A stretch of 64,000 nucleotides of DNA from Caldimonas thermodepolymerans (GCF_015476235.1 NZ_CP064338.1:310001-374000); one strand, 5' to 3'; shown: positions 39,526-50,980, counted from the first letter of the stretch. Notes: generated from the letters alone by a model not told the origin. Translations and numbers: made by a program.

Positions 39526-40485
39526 ATGTCCCTCGGCGAATTCGAACTGATCGAGCGCTACTTCATGCGTCCCGCGCGCCGTGCCGCGCTGGGCGTCGGC
39601 GACGACTGCGCGCTGCTGCAGCCGCGCCCGGGCATGCAGCTGGCCACCTCGGCCGACCTGCTGCTCGAGGGCCGGCATTTCCTGTCCACCGTCGCGCCCG
39701 AGCGGCTGGGCCACAAGGCGCTGGCGGTCAACCTCTCGGACCTGGCCGCCTGCGGCGCCGAGCCACTGGGCTTCCTGCTGAGCCTGGCGCTGCCCGCGGC
39801 CGAGCCGGACTGGCTGGAGCGCTTCGCGCGCGGGCTGTTCGCGCTGGCCGATGCGCACGGCTGCGAGCTGGTCGGCGGCGACACCACGCGCGGGCCGCTG
39901 GCGATCCACGTCACCGTGTTCGGCGAGGTGCCCGCGGGCCGGGCGCTGCTGCGCAGCGGTGCGCGTGCCGGCGACGACCTCTATGTCAGCGGCACGCTGG
40001 GCGATGCCCGGCTGGCGCTGGAAGCCTGGCGCGGCCGCGTCGCGCTGTCCGGCGAGGCCTTCGAGGCCACGCGCGTGGCGATGGAGCAGCCGCAGCCGCG
40101 CGTCACGCTGGGCGTGGCGCTGCGCGGCATCGCCAGCAGCGCGATCGACCTGTCCGACGGCCTGGTCGGCGACCTCGGCCACGTGCTGCGCCGCAGCGGC
40201 GCGGGCGCGACGCTGCAGGCCGACGCGCTGCCGCGCAGCGCCTGGCTGGCGGCGCAGCCGCCCGAGGTGCAGCGCCTGTGCACGCTGGCCGGCGGCGACG
40301 ACTACGAGCTGCTGTTCACCGCCGCACCGGCGCAGCGCGAGGCGGTGCAGGCCGCCGCGGCGGCGACGGGCGTGCCGGTCACGCGCATCGGCACCATCGA
40401 GGCCGAGCCGGGCCTGCGCGCCGTCGATGCCCAGGGGCGGCCGGTCCCGCTGGCGCTTTCGGCTTTCGACCATTTCCGCCCATGA
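39526..40485 (+). CDS. thiL: thiamine-monophosphate kinase ThiL
   Basis: A 319-residue ATP-dependent kinase that makes thiamine pyrophosphate, the last step of thiamine biosynthesis. Family features are GEFELIERYF, the metal-binding VGDDCALL, TSADLLLEGRHF, VNLSDLAACGAEP, VGGDTTRGPLAI and the late SDGLVGDLGHVL. GACAAT at 39514-39519 ends 6 bases before the ATG, suggesting a leaderless transcript; no TPP riboswitch is visible upstream. The stop overlaps pgpA by 4 bp. Confidence 0.95.
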   Translation: MSLGEFELIERYFMRPARRAALGVGDDCALLQPRPGMQLATSADLLLEGRHFLSTVAPERLGHKALAVNLSDLAACGAEPLGFLLSLALPAAEPDWLERFARGLFALADAHGCELVGGDTTRGPLAIHVTVFGEVPAGRALLRSGARAGDDLYVSGTLGDARLALEAWRGRVALSGEAFEATRVAMEQPQPRVTLGVALRGIASSAIDLSDGLVGDLGHVLRRSGAGATLQADALPRSAWLAAQPPEVQRLCTLAGGDDYELLFTAAPAQREAVQAAAAATGVPVTRIGTIEAEPGLRAVDAQGRPVPLALSAFDHFRP

Positions 40486-41045
40486 ACCCCGTCGACGTCT
40501 CCGATCCCGCGTCCGCCGCGGCGGCGCCCGTGCGCGCCAGCGCGCGCTTCATGTGGCGCCATCCGGCGCACTGGATCGCGCTCGGCTTCGGCAGCGGCCT
40601 GAGCCCGGTCGCGCCGGGCACGGTGGGCACGCTGTGGGGCTGGGTCAGCTTCGTCGTGCTGGACCTGTGGCTGACCGACCCGCAATGGGCCGTGGTGCTG
40701 CCCGCCGGCTTCGCCATCGGCTGGTGGGCCTGCACCGTGACGGCGCGCCACCTGCGCCAGGCCGACCCGGGCGCCATCGTCTGGGACGAGATCCTGTGCT
40801 TCTGGCTGGTGCTGTGGATGGTCACGCCGCCAGGCGGCGCACAGACCTGGTCGGCGGCGTGGACCCAGCTGTGCGCGTTCGCCTGGTTCCGCTTCTTCGA
40901 TGCCGTCAAGCCGGGCCCGGTGGCCTGGGCCGACGCGCGCTGCAAGGGCGGCGGCTGGCGCGGCGGATTCGGTATCCTGTTCGACGATCTCGTCGCCGCC
41001 GGCTGCACGCTGCTGGTGTTCGCGCTGTGGCGCGTCTGGTGGTGA
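40482..41045 (+). CDS. pgpA: phosphatidylglycerophosphatase A
   Basis: A 187-residue inner-membrane phosphatase that converts phosphatidylglycerol phosphate to phosphatidylglycerol. PgpA signatures are GFGSGLSPVAPGTVGTL, the metal-site WDEI, WFRFFDAVKPGPV and the C-terminal GGFGILFDDLVAA; about four helices are predicted. ATGA overlap with thiL fixes the start. The thiL-pgpA-pncC order is common in proteobacteria. Confidence 0.95.
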   Translation: MNPVDVSDPASAAAAPVRASARFMWRHPAHWIALGFGSGLSPVAPGTVGTLWGWVSFVVLDLWLTDPQWAVVLPAGFAIGWWACTVTARHLRQADPGAIVWDEILCFWLVLWMVTPPGGAQTWSAAWTQLCAFAWFRFFDAVKPGPVAWADARCKGGGWRGGFGILFDDLVAAGCTLLVFALWRVWW

Positions 41046-41073
41046 GTCGGGCGCTCGGGCAGGAGGGACACGC

Positions 41074-41595
41074 ATGGGCAGTCTGGGACTGGAACGGCTG
41101 GTGGAGGTGCAGGCGCTGGACACGCTGCTGACGCAGCTGGGGCTGGCGCTGACCGCGCGCGGCCTGAAGCTGGTGACCGCCGAGTCCTGCACCGGCGGGC
41201 TGATCGCCGGCGCCTGCACCTCGATCGCCGGCTCGAGCGACTGGTTCGAGCGCGGCCATGTGACCTACTCCAACGAGGCCAAGACCGAGCAGCTGGGCGT
41301 GCCGGCCGAGGTGATCGAGCGCCACGGCGCGGTCAGCCGCGAGGTCGCGATGGCGATGGCGCTCGGCGCCCTGCAGCACTCGCGCGCGCAGGTCGCGGTG
41401 GCGGTCACCGGCATCGCCGGCCCGGGTGGCGGCACGCCCGCCAAGCCGATCGGCACGGTGTGGTTCGGCTTCGCGATCGGGCAGGACTTCGTGCAGACCG
41501 AGGTGATGCTGTTCCCGGGCGACCGCGGCCAGGTGCGCGCGGCCACCGTCAAGCACGCGCTGGTGCGGCTGCTGTCGCTGGTCAGCCAGCGCTGA
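41074..41595 (+). CDS. pncC: CinA-type nicotinamide-nucleotide amidohydrolase PncC
   Basis: A 173-residue stand-alone CinA C-terminal domain that deamidates nicotinamide mononucleotide in the pyridine nucleotide cycle. Evidence is TAESCTGGLIAG, SSDWFERGHVTYSNEAK, and VTGIAGPGGGTPAKPIGTVW. GGAGGG upstream of ATG 41074 supports the start. It follows pgpA by 28 bp, in the same operon. Confidence 0.94.
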   Translation: MGSLGLERLVEVQALDTLLTQLGLALTARGLKLVTAESCTGGLIAGACTSIAGSSDWFERGHVTYSNEAKTEQLGVPAEVIERHGAVSREVAMAMALGALQHSRAQVAVAVTGIAGPGGGTPAKPIGTVWFGFAIGQDFVQTEVMLFPGDRGQVRAATVKHALVRLLSLVSQR

Positions 41596-41621
41596 GCGGG
41601 CGCGCCGTACAGTACGGCGTC

Positions 41622-42560
41622 ATGAGCCTCCTGCTTGCCGGCCGCCAGGAGACCCTGGCGCCTTACCTCGACGAACTGCAGCGCCTGCTGCCCGACGAGC
41701 GCATCGTCCTGTGGTCGCCCGACCTGCCCGAGGCCGAGCGCGAGCACATCGACATCGCCGTGATCGGCAACCCGCCGCCGGGCTGCCTGCAGGGGCTGCC
41801 GCGGCTGCGCCTGATCCAGTCGCTGTGGGCCGGCGTGGACCGGCTGCTGGCCGACGCCTCGCTGCCGGCCGACGTGCCGCTGGCGCGCATGGTCGACCCG
41901 GCCATGAACGTCGCGATGGCCGAGACCGCGCTGTGGGCCGTGCTGTCGCTGCAGCGCGGCTGGTTCGACTGCCTGGAGCAGCAGCGCCGCGGGCAATGGC
42001 GCGTGCCGCCGCAGCCGCGCGCCGACGAGGTGTGCGTGGGCGTGCTGGGGCTGGGCCAGATGGGCCGCACGGTGGCCGCGCGGCTGGCGGCCAACGGCTA
42101 CCGCGTGCTCGGCTGGAGCCGCAGCGGCGCGCAGCTGCCCGGCATCACCGCGCTGCACGGCGACGCCGGCCTGCAGCAGCTGCTCGGCGAGGCGCACATC
42201 GTCGTGAACCTGCTGCCGCTCACGCCGGCCACGCGCGGGCTGTTCGATGCCGCCACCTTCGCGCGCATGCGAGCGGGCGCGAGCCTGGTCAACCTGGCGC
42301 GCGGCCAGCACGTGGTGGACGAGGCGCTGCTGGCGGCGCTCGATGCCGGCCACCTGCACCGCGCGGTGCTGGACGTGTTCCACGTCGAGCCGCTGCCGCC
42401 CGGGCATCCGTACTGGCAGCACCCGCGCGTGGTGGTGCTGCCGCATGCGGCGGCGCAGACCGACCCGCGCAGCGCCTGCCAGGTGGTGGCCGACAACGTG
42501 CGGGCGCTGCGGTGCGGCGCGCCGCTGGCGCACCTGGTCGACCGCGCGCGGGGGTATTGA
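41622..42560 (+). CDS. ghrA: glyoxylate/hydroxypyruvate reductase (D-2-hydroxyacid dehydrogenase), GhrA-like
   Basis: A 312-residue NAD(P)H-dependent reductase of the D-2-hydroxyacid dehydrogenase family. The nucleotide loop is GVLGLGQMG; catalytic residues are the Arg of NLARGQHVVDE, the Glu of VEPLPPGHPYW and the His of LPHAAAQTDP. Length and the substrate-domain signature LIQSLWAGVDRLL fit the GhrA subgroup. TACAGT at 41608-41613 ends eight bases before ATG 41622. It converges on holA 13 bp away. Confidence 0.9.
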   Translation: MSLLLAGRQETLAPYLDELQRLLPDERIVLWSPDLPEAEREHIDIAVIGNPPPGCLQGLPRLRLIQSLWAGVDRLLADASLPADVPLARMVDPAMNVAMAETALWAVLSLQRGWFDCLEQQRRGQWRVPPQPRADEVCVGVLGLGQMGRTVAARLAANGYRVLGWSRSGAQLPGITALHGDAGLQQLLGEAHIVVNLLPLTPATRGLFDAATFARMRAGASLVNLARGQHVVDEALLAALDAGHLHRAVLDVFHVEPLPPGHPYWQHPRVVVLPHAAAQTDPRSACQVVADNVRALRCGAPLAHLVDRARGY

Positions 42561-42573
42561 AGGGAACGCCGGC

Positions 42574-43650
42574 TCAGGGCAGCAGCGCGAGCCGCCCGCG
42601 CAGCGTCGGGCCGGCCACGGCCTCGGTGGCCATCAGCGCCAGCCGGCGCAGCGCCGCCCAGGGCTCGAGCGGCCAGTCGGGGTGCTTCAGGCCCTTGACC
42701 AGGCCGTCGCAGATCGCCGCCGCGTCCAGCAGCGCCAGCACGCCGGTGTCGCTCAGGCGCGGCACGGCGCGTTCGAACAGCTTTTCCTTGACGCCCCAGA
42801 CGCGCTGGTCGCGCAGCGCCACCGGCAGCGGCCGGCCGGCGGCCAGCGCGTCCTTGACCCGCTTGAGCGCGCGGATGTCCTCGGCCAGCGTCCAGTGCAC
42901 CAGCACCGGCGCCTCGCCCTCGGCCTCCAGGCCGTCGAGGATGCGCAGCACGCGACCGGTCTGCCCGGCCAGCACCGCCTCGGACAGCTTCGCGACGTTG
43001 TAGCGCGCCACGTTCAGCACCGCCGCCTCGATCTGCTCGAAGCTCAGTTCGCCGGCGGGGTAGAGCAACCCCAGCTTCTGGATCTCCTGGTGCGCGGCAA
43101 GCAGGTTGCCCTCGACCCGGTCGGCGAAGAAGGCCAGCGTGCGCTGGCCGGCCTCGCCCGGCTGCACGCGCTGGCCCTGGGCCGCCAGGCGCTGCGCGAT
43201 CCATTGCGGCAGCACCTTGCGCTCGACCGGGTCGACGCGCACGGTCAGCCCCGCGCCGTCCAGCGCGGTGAACCAGGCGCTCTTGAGCGCGGCCTTGTCC
43301 AGGCGCGGCAGCACCACCAGCGTGACCACGTCCTGGGACAGCGCCTCGCAGTAGCGCTGCAGCGCCTCGGACCCCTCCTTGCCCGGCTTGCCGCCCGGGA
43401 TGCGGATCTCGATCAGGCGCCGGTCGGCGAACAGGCTCAGCGCCTGCGCGGCGCCGAGCAGCCCGCCCCAGTCGAAATGGGCGCCGACCACGGTGTGCAC
43501 GGTGCGCTCGGTGTGGCCGGCCGCGCGCGCGGCGGCGCGGATCGCGTCGCAGGCCTCCTGGGCCAGCAGGGGCTCGTCGCCGTGGATGGTGTAGAGCGGG
43601 CGCAGCCCGCGCTGCAGGTGGGCGTCGAGCTGGTCCAGCCGCACCTGCAT
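42574..43650 (-). CDS. holA: DNA polymerase III subunit delta
   Basis: A 358-residue clamp-loader subunit that opens the beta sliding clamp. Family features are LYTIHGDEPLLAQEACDAIR at the start, the clamp-binding/AAA-like middle region with LPRLDKAALKSAWFTAL, FADRVEGNLLAAHQEIQKL and the collar domain LKRVKDALAAGRPLP. Its start overlaps the last base of lptE. The order leuS-lptE-holA is conserved in proteobacteria. Confidence 0.94.
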   Translation of the reverse strand: MQVRLDQLDAHLQRGLRPLYTIHGDEPLLAQEACDAIRAAARAAGHTERTVHTVVGAHFDWGGLLGAAQALSLFADRRLIEIRIPGGKPGKEGSEALQRYCEALSQDVVTLVVLPRLDKAALKSAWFTALDGAGLTVRVDPVERKVLPQWIAQRLAAQGQRVQPGEAGQRTLAFFADRVEGNLLAAHQEIQKLGLLYPAGELSFEQIEAAVLNVARYNVAKLSEAVLAGQTGRVLRILDGLEAEGEAPVLVHWTLAEDIRALKRVKDALAAGRPLPVALRDQRVWGVKEKLFERAVPRLSDTGVLALLDAAAICDGLVKGLKHPDWPLEPWAALRRLALMATEAVAGPTLRGRLALLP

Positions 43651-44141
43651 CAGAGCTCCACCGCGGCCAGGCGCCGCATGACCTGGGCGACGATGTCGCG
43701 CCGCATGTCGCGCACCAGCTCGGCTTCCTCGCTTTCCTTGCCGAGCGCGTCGGTCTCGTTGTAGCTGAGCAGCTGCGAGAGCACCAGCTCGGTCTCGGGG
43801 ATGAGCTCGCGCCCGGCGGCGGTCAGCAGCCGGAAGCGCAGCCGGGTGCGCAGCGTGATCTCGCGCACCTGGCCGGCCGCGGTGCTGGCGCTGGCGCTGC
43901 GGCTGACGCGGTCTTCCAGCACCTCCAGCACCACCTGGGCGTCCTTGGCTGATTCGACCACCCGGACGTCCGGCGCGGCTGCCAGCTGCCGGCGCAGCTC
44001 GTCGCCGATCTCCGAGCGCTGCGCGAAGCCCAGCTTGATGGTCTGGAACGCGAAGCGGTAGTCTCCGCGCAGCCGGAACCCGCAGCCGGCCAGCAGCAGG
44101 GCCGGCAGGGTGCCCAGCAGCAGCGTGCGGCGCGTCGGCAT
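43650..44141 (-). CDS. lptE: LPS-assembly lipoprotein LptE
   Basis: A 163-residue outer-membrane lipoprotein that plugs the LptD barrel and binds LPS. A signal with lipobox LLLAGC (cysteine at residue 20) is followed by GFRLRGDYRFAFQTIKLGF and the two-helix, mixed-sheet domain ending ELVRDMRRDIVAQVMRRL. It starts 5 bp after the leuS stop and overlaps holA by one base, so all three form an operon. The N-terminal MPTRRTLLLG resembles a Tat signal, but the second-position context is weak. Confidence 0.93.
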   Translation of the reverse strand: MPTRRTLLLGTLPALLLAGCGFRLRGDYRFAFQTIKLGFAQRSEIGDELRRQLAAAPDVRVVESAKDAQVVLEVLEDRVSRSASASTAAGQVREITLRTRLRFRLLTAAGRELIPETELVLSQLLSYNETDALGKESEEAELVRDMRRDIVAQVMRRLAAVEL

Positions 44142-44146
44142 GGGGC

Positions 44147-46795
44147 TCACACCACCACGTTGACCAGGCGGCCGGGCACGACGATGACCTTCTTCGCCGG
44201 CTTGCCTTCCGAGAACTTCTGGAACTCGGGGCTGGCCAGCGCAGCGGCCTCGATGGCGGCCTTGTCGGCCCCGGCCGGCACGGTCACCGCGCCGCGGTGC
44301 TTGCCGTTGACCTGCAGCACCAGCTGGATCTCGTCCTGCTTGAGCGCGCCTTCGTCGACCGCCGGCCACGGGGCGTCCAGCAGGTCGCCGAGGCGGGCGG
44401 CATAGCCCAGCTGCTGCCACAGCGCATGGGTGATGTGCGGGCAGGCCGGGTACAGCACGCGCAGCAGGATGCCCAGGCCTTCCTGCACCGCCCAGGCGGC
44501 GTCGGGGCCCTCGGCCTTGAAGTCCTCCAGCGTGTTGAGCATCTTCATGCAGGCCGACACCACGGTGTTGTACTGCATGCGCTCGTAGTCGTAGGTGGCC
44601 TGCTGCAGCAGGCGGTGCAGCTCCAGGCGCAGCTTCTTGACCTCGGCGGGCACCGCCCCGGACAGCTGCGCGCCGGCGGCCACGCCCGCGACCTGCTCGC
44701 TGCGCGACTGGGCATGGTTCCACAGGCGCTTGAGGAAGCGGTGCGCGCCCTCGACGCCGGCGTCGTTCCACTCCAGCGTCTGTTCGGGCGGCGAGGCGAA
44801 CATCACGAACAGGCGCGCGGTGTCGGCGCCGTAGCGGTCGATCAGATCCTGCGGGTCGACGCCGTTGTTCTTCGACTTGGACATCGTGCCCACGCCCTCG
44901 TAGGTCACCGCCGAGCCGTCGCTCTTGAGCTTGGCGCCGACGATCTTGCCCTGCTCGTCGTAGACGTTCTCGACCTCGTGCGGCCAGAAGTACTCGATGC
45001 CGCCCTTCTCGTTGCGGCGCGAGTAGATGTGGTTGAGCACCATGCCCTGGGTGAGCAGCTTCACGAAGGGCTCGTCCACCTTGACCAGTCCCAGGTCGCG
45101 CATCACCTTGGTCCAGAAGCGCGCGTACAGCAGGTGCAGGATGGCGTGCTCGATGCCGCCGATGTACTGGTCCATCGGCATCCAGTACTGCGCGCCTTCG
45201 CCGACCATCGCGTCGTCCTTGGTCGGGTCGCAGTAGCGCATGAAGTACCACGACGAATCCACGAAGGTGTCCATCGTGTCGGTCTCGCGCCGTGCCGGCT
45301 TGCCGCACTTCGGGCAGGCGACGTTCAGGAAGTCGGCGCGCTTGTTCAGCGGGTTGCCGCTGCCGTCGGGCACGCAGTCCTGCGGCAGCACGACCGGCAG
45401 GTCCTTCTCGGGCACAGGCACCGGCCCGCAGTCGTCGCAGTGGATGATGGGGATCGGCGTGCCCCAGTAGCGCTGGCGGCTGATGCCCCAGTCGCGCAGG
45501 CGCCAGGTGGTCTTCTTCTCGCCCAGGCCCTTGGCGGCCAGCAGCTCGGCGACCTTGTCGACCGCGGCCTTGTGGTCCAGCCCGTCGAGCACGCCGGAGT
45601 TGACGCAGCGGCCGCGCTGCTTGTCGGCGTACCACTCGGCCCAGGCGTCGGCCGAGAAGGTCTCGCCCTCGACCGCGACCACCTGCTTGATCGGCAGGCC
45701 GTACTTCTTCGCGAACGCGAAGTCGCGCTCGTCATGCGCGGGCACGCCCATCACGGCGCCGTCGCCGTAGCTCATCAGCACGTAGTTGCCGACCCACACC
45801 TCGACCTGCTCGCCGGTCAGCGGGTGGGTGACGGTCAGGCCCGTGGGCAGGCCTTCCTTTTCCTTGAGCGCCAGCTCGGCTTCGGTGGTGCCGCCCTTCT
45901 TGCACTCCTCGATGAAGGCGGCCAGCCTGGGGTTCGAGGCCGCGGCGTGCCGGGCCAGCGGGTGCTCGGGCGCGACTGCGCAGAAGGTCACGCCCATGAT
46001 GGTGTCGGCGCGCGTCGTGAAGACGTAGAGCCTGCCGTCCTGGATCAGGTGGCCGCTCGCGTCACGGATCTCGTGCGTGAAGGCGAAGCGCACGCCCTCG
46101 CTCTTGCCGATCCAGTTCTCCTGCATCAGCCGCACGCGCTCGGGCCAGCCGGGCAGCTTGTTGACGACGAAGTCGAGCAGCTCCTCGGCGTAGTCGGTGA
46201 TCTTCAGGTAGTAGCCCGGGATCTCGCGCTTCTCGACCAGCGCGCCGGTACGCCAGCCGCGCCCGTCGATGACCTGCTCGTTGGCCAGCACGGTCTGGTC
46301 CACCGGGTCCCAGTTGACGACCTGGGTCTTGCGGTAGGCGATGCCCTTCTCGAGCATCTTCAGGAACAGCCACTGGTTCCACTTGTAGTAGCTGGGATCG
46401 CAGGTGGCGATCTCGCGCGACCAGTCGATCGCCAGACCCATCGCCTGCATCTGCTTCTTCATGTAGGCGATGTTGTCGTAGGTCCACTTGGCCGGCGGCA
46501 CGCCGTTCTTCAGCGCCGCGTTCTCCGCCGGCAGGCCGAAGGCATCCCAGCCCATCGGCATCAGCACGTTGTAGCCGTTCATGCGCAGGTAGCGCGTCAA
46601 CATGTCGTTGATCGTGTAGTTGCGCACGTGGCCCATGTGCAGCTTGCCCGAGGGGTAGGGCAGCATCGAACAGGCGTAGAACTTCTTCTTGTTCGTGTCT
46701 TCGGTGACGCGGTAGGCGTCACGGGCCTGCCAGTCGGCCTGGGCGTCGGCTTCCACCTGGCGGTGGTCGTAAACGGGGAGTTGTCGGGTGTTCAT
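44147..46795 (-). CDS. leuS: leucyl-tRNA synthetase
   Basis: An 882-residue class I aminoacyl-tRNA synthetase that charges tRNA-Leu. The HIGH box is in [14 protein letters not shown], the CP1 editing domain includes [11 protein letters not shown] and [15 protein letters not shown]-type sequence (here [16 protein letters not shown]), and the KMSKS loop reads [10 protein letters not shown], followed by the anticodon-binding helices. ATG 46795 is chosen because [16 protein letters not shown] is the usual N-terminus. TATAAT at 46862-46867 on this strand is the likely -10 box. Confidence 0.97.
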   Translation of the reverse strand: MNTRQLPVYDHRQVEADAQADWQARDAYRVTEDTNKKKFYACSMLPYPSGKLHMGHVRNYTINDMLTRYLRMNGYNVLMPMGWDAFGLPAENAALKNGVPPAKWTYDNIAYMKKQMQAMGLAIDWSREIATCDPSYYKWNQWLFLKMLEKGIAYRKTQVVNWDPVDQTVLANEQVIDGRGWRTGALVEKREIPGYYLKITDYAEELLDFVVNKLPGWPERVRLMQENWIGKSEGVRFAFTHEIRDASGHLIQDGRLYVFTTRADTIMGVTFCAVAPEHPLARHAAASNPRLAAFIEECKKGGTTEAELALKEKEGLPTGLTVTHPLTGEQVEVWVGNYVLMSYGDGAVMGVPAHDERDFAFAKKYGLPIKQVVAVEGETFSADAWAEWYADKQRGRCVNSGVLDGLDHKAAVDKVAELLAAKGLGEKKTTWRLRDWGISRQRYWGTPIPIIHCDDCGPVPVPEKDLPVVLPQDCVPDGSGNPLNKRADFLNVACPKCGKPARRETDTMDTFVDSSWYFMRYCDPTKDDAMVGEGAQYWMPMDQYIGGIEHAILHLLYARFWTKVMRDLGLVKVDEPFVKLLTQGMVLNHIYSRRNEKGGIEYFWPHEVENVYDEQGKIVGAKLKSDGSAVTYEGVGTMSKSKNNGVDPQDLIDRYGADTARLFVMFASPPEQTLEWNDAGVEGAHRFLKRLWNHAQSRSEQVAGVAAGAQLSGAVPAEVKKLRLELHRLLQQATYDYERMQYNTVVSACMKMLNTLEDFKAEGPDAAWAVQEGLGILLRVLYPACPHITHALWQQLGYAARLGDLLDAPWPAVDEGALKQDEIQLVLQVNGKHRGAVTVPAGADKAAIEAAALASPEFQKFSEGKPAKKVIVVPGRLVNVVV

Positions 46796-46861
46796 GGGGC
46801 GTGGCGCCCGGCGTGAGGCGGGCGCAGGTCCTGCTTCGTGCAAGGAAAAAGGGGGTGGCCG

Positions 46862-46867
46862 ATTATA
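46862..46867 (-). promoter_or_regulatory. leuS -10 element
   Basis: TATAAT on the minus strand lies about 67 bases upstream of leuS, in the sequence TTCCTATAATCG. A -35 box is not convincing. Very similar elements precede ptsN, the hybrid kinase gene and bamE. Confidence 0.5.
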
Positions 46868-46950
46868 GGAACCGGGCCTGCGCCGCGGGCCGGGCGCCGG
46901 CGGCCGCGGCAGGGGGCGGCACCCGGCGGGCGCCGGGCGGGGGCCGGTCG

Positions 46951-48340
<1,390 letters not shown>

Positions 48341-48459
48341 ACTGTAGGGATATGGGAGCTTGAGGTAAGGCAAAGCCCGCAACCTCGATATGATGCGCGG
48401 ATTCTACCGGCGGGCTGCTGCACCGGCAGCCAGCGGGCCGGATGCGGACGGAGCCGCCC

Positions 48460-48912
48460 ATGACCAACGTCGACGAACTCAAGAGCAGCGGCCTGAAGGC
48501 CACCTTGCCCCGCCTGAAGATTCTCGAGGTCTTCCAGACCAGCAAGCAACGCCACATGACGGCGGAAGACGTCTACAAGGCCCTGCTGTCCGACGGGTCG
48601 GACATCGGCCTGGCCACCGTCTACCGCGTGCTGATGCAGTTCGAGCAGGCGGGCCTGCTGTCGCGCAACCACTTCGAACCCGGCAAGGCGGTCTTCGAGC
48701 TCAACGAAGGCAAGCACCACGACCACCTGGTGTGCGTGTCCTGCGGGCGCGTCGAGGAGTTCTACGACGCCGAGATCGAGCGTCGCCAGCAGGAAATCGC
48801 CAAGGAACGCGGCTACGAGCTGCAGGACCATTCGCTGTCGCTGTACGTGGTGTGCAGCGACTGCAAGGGCAAGGGCGGCAACGCGCTGCACCATCACCAC
48901 GGCGAGCGCTGA
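48460..48912 (+). CDS. fur: ferric uptake regulator Fur
   Basis: A 150-residue iron-dependent repressor. The winged HTH (LKSSGLKATLPRLKILEVFQ, SDIGLATVYRVLMQFEQAG) is followed by the metal-binding dimerisation domain with HHDHLVCVSCGRVEEF and a second CSDC pair. The C-terminus ends in a His-rich HHHHGER tail. ATG 48460 is chosen over an ATG six codons upstream by N-terminal conservation. No Fur box is evident in its own upstream region. Confidence 0.96.
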   Translation: MTNVDELKSSGLKATLPRLKILEVFQTSKQRHMTAEDVYKALLSDGSDIGLATVYRVLMQFEQAGLLSRNHFEPGKAVFELNEGKHHDHLVCVSCGRVEEFYDAEIERRQQEIAKERGYELQDHSLSLYVVCSDCKGKGGNALHHHHGER

Positions 48913-48933
48913 CCCCGGCCGGCCCGCCGGCGG

Positions 48934-49884
48934 CTACTCGCCGCGCAGCATCGCGCGCTGGTGGCGCTCGATGAACTCCTTGTAGGTGTCGATGCCGCGC
49001 AGCTGCAGGATGGTGTTGCGCACCGCGGCCTCGACCAGCACGGCCAGGTTGCGCCCGGCGTCCACCGCGATCACCACCTTGCGGATCGGCACGCCCAGGA
49101 TCTCCTCGTACAGCGGCTCGTGCGGCAGGCGCTCGAAGTCGCGCTCGAGCGTGTCCTTGCGCACCAGGTGCACGATCAGCTTCAGGCGCATCTTCCGCCG
49201 CACCGCGGTTTCGCCGAAGATGGCCTTGATGTCGAGCAGGCCGATGCCGCGCACCTCGAGCAGGTTCATCAGCAGCTCGGGGCAGCGGCCCTCGATCGCG
49301 GTCTGCGAGACGCGGTAGAAGTCGACCGCGTCGTCGGCCACCAGGCCGTTGCCGCGCGAGATCAGCTCCAGCCCCAGCTCGCTCTTGCCCAGCCCCGATT
49401 CGCCGGTCAGCAGCACGCCCAGCCCGAGGATGTCCATGAACACCCCGTGCCGCGTGGTGCGCTCGGCGAAGTGCATCGCCAGGTAGCTGCGCAGCACGTC
49501 GATCACGAAGCCGGCCGACTCCTGCGTGACGAACAGGGGGATCTCGGCGCGGTCGCACATCGCGACCAGCTGGTCCGGCGGCGTCTGGCCGTCGGCCACC
49601 ACCACGACCGGCGGCTCCAGCGTGACGATGCGGGCGATGCGCCGCGCCTGGTCTTCCGGCGAGTCCGCGCTCAGGTAGCGCACCTCGCGGTGGCCGACGA
49701 TCTGTACCCGGTAGGGGTGGATGTAGTTCAGGTAGCCGACCAGGTCGGCGGCGGACTGGGCGTCGCGCACGGCCACCTCGTCGAAGCGGCGCTCGGGGTG
49801 CGCGTGGCCGGCGATCCAGTGCCACTTCAGCGTGGACCGCTGGGCTTCGAACAGGGCCTCGGCGCTGATGACGGTCGGTTTCAA
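48934..49884 (-). CDS. hprK: HPr kinase/phosphorylase
   Basis: A 316-residue bifunctional enzyme that phosphorylates and dephosphorylates HPr on serine. The P-loop is [14 protein letters not shown], followed by [13 protein letters not shown] and the C-terminal capping motif [14 protein letters not shown]. The best start is TTG 49884, which opens the usual [16 protein letters not shown]-terminus; no ribosome site is seen. It lies 34 bp after ptsN in the same direction, as in other betaproteobacteria, where it links PTS-Ntr phosphorylation to regulation rather than sugar uptake. Confidence 0.94.
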   Translation of the reverse strand: MKPTVISAEALFEAQRSTLKWHWIAGHAHPERRFDEVAVRDAQSAADLVGYLNYIHPYRVQIVGHREVRYLSADSPEDQARRIARIVTLEPPVVVVADGQTPPDQLVAMCDRAEIPLFVTQESAGFVIDVLRSYLAMHFAERTTRHGVFMDILGLGVLLTGESGLGKSELGLELISRGNGLVADDAVDFYRVSQTAIEGRCPELLMNLLEVRGIGLLDIKAIFGETAVRRKMRLKLIVHLVRKDTLERDFERLPHEPLYEEILGVPIRKVVIAVDAGRNLAVLVEAAVRNTILQLRGIDTYKEFIERHQRAMLRGE

Positions 49885-49918
49885 GCGGCGCGGGGCGGGC
49901 AGTCGTGAAGCAGGACGC

Positions 49919-50392
49919 TCAGGCCACGGCCTGCTTCATCGGCTCCCAGGATGCAATCAGTTCGTGGACCTTCGCTGCGTCGGGCTCGGTCTTCAGGCGC
50001 TCGCGCAGCTCCCGATCGGACAGCAGTTCCGCGATCTCGGACAGGATCTCGAGATGGCGCTGCGTCGCCGCTTCCGGCACCAGCAGGAAGAACAGCAGGC
50101 TGACCGGTTCGTCGTCAGGGGCATCGAAGGGGATGGGCTGCTGCACGCGCAGCACCGCGGCATGCGGGTTCTTCAGCCCCTTGATGCGGCCGTGCGGAAT
50201 CGCCACCCCGTGTCCCAGCCCGGTGGAGCCCAGGCGCTCGCGCGCAAACAGGTTGTCGGTGACCGTCGCCCGGGCGATGGAGAGGGTGTTCTCGAACAGC
50301 AAGCCCGCGTGCTCGAAAGCGCGCTTCTTGCTCGTGGCGTCCACATTCACCAGCACGTTGCTGGGCGGCAGGATGGGAGCGAGGCGGTTCAT
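49919..50392 (-). CDS. ptsN: nitrogen-regulatory PTS IIA protein PtsN (EIIA-Ntr)
   Basis: A 157-residue regulatory phosphocarrier. The active-site histidine is in [12 protein letters not shown], with [12 protein letters not shown] and [14 protein letters not shown] further on. Phosphorylated through EI-Ntr and NPr/HPr, it tunes potassium and nitrogen-related functions. ATG 50392 follows a long unrelated in-frame extension that I exclude. TATAAT at 50450-50455 on this strand is a likely -10. It is separated from hpf by a strong terminator, so it has its own promoter. Confidence 0.94.
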   Translation of the reverse strand: MNRLAPILPPSNVLVNVDATSKKRAFEHAGLLFENTLSIARATVTDNLFARERLGSTGLGHGVAIPHGRIKGLKNPHAAVLRVQQPIPFDAPDDEPVSLLFFLLVPEAATQRHLEILSEIAELLSDRELRERLKTEPDAAKVHELIASWEPMKQAVA

Positions 50393-50449
50393 CGGATCAC
50401 GGCACCGGTTCGGAGGCTGGCCGGTACGGCTCCAGTTACAAGGCGTTGC

Positions 50450-50455
50450 ATTATA
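50450..50455 (-). promoter_or_regulatory. ptsN -10 element
   Basis: A consensus TATAAT lies on the minus strand about 58 bases upstream of ptsN, just beyond the hpf terminator. The -35 region is poor. Confidence 0.5.
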
Positions 50456-50571
50456 GGAAAGCAGCATTGCGGGCCTGCCGGACCTTCCGGCGGGCGCCGC
50501 GTGCCAGTCCGGACGATTGTGCTCCCCTTGTTGCGTTGCAGCAAGCGGCCTGTATGGCAACTGTCACAAAT

Positions 50572-50600
50572 GACAAGGCGGCCTCCCGGGCCGCCTTGTC
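50572..50600 (-). terminator. terminator of hpf
   Basis: GACAAGGCGGCC and GGCCGCCTTGTC form a perfect 12-bp stem with loop TCCCG, 27 bp beyond the hpf stop. On the minus strand it is followed by ATTTGTG. Confidence 0.8.
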
Positions 50601-50626
50601 GCTGGAATGGGGAATCAGCTGCTTGC

Positions 50627-50980
50627 TTACTGGGGGGCCTCCGTGACCGCGCCGTTCAGGCGCTTGGGCGACTCATGGTGATGCTCCTGCAGCCGCGCCT
50701 TGTGCTTGATGACCTGGCGATCGAGCTTGTCCATCAGCTGGTCGATCGCGGCGTAGAGATCCTCGTGGGCGGATTCGCAGTAAATGTCCTTTCCCTTCAC
50801 GCGGACGTTGACTTCGGCCTTCTGCCGACGTTCCTTCTCCTTCAGCTTCTCAACGCTCAACATCACGTTGATGTCCACCACCTGGTCGAAGTGCCGGGTC
50901 ACCCGGTCCAGCTTGGTGAGCACATACTCTCGCAGGGCGGGCGTGACCTCCAGGTGGTGGCCGCTGATCGTCAGATTCAT
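50627..50980 (-). CDS. hpf: ribosome hibernation promoting factor HPF
   Basis: A 117-residue ribosome-binding protein (short HPF/YhbH type) that occupies the 30S mRNA channel in stationary phase. It shows [20 protein letters not shown], the strand [20 protein letters not shown] and [26 protein letters not shown] upstream fixes ATG 50980. In most proteobacteria rpoN precedes it; here the upstream genes are an MCE transport operon, separated by its terminator. A TTGCCA/CACACT promoter lies at 51025-51053. Confidence 0.95.
   Translation of the reverse strand: MNLTISGHHLEVTPALREYVLTKLDRVTRHFDQVVDINVMLSVEKLKEKERRQKAEVNVRVKGKDIYCESAHEDLYAAIDQLMDKLDRQVIKHKARLQEHHHESPKRLNGAVTEAPQ

Noticed and set aside
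44297-46816. 839-codon frame opposite leuS
   Set aside because: Antisense shadow of a complete leucyl-tRNA synthetase with HIGH and KMSKS motifs.
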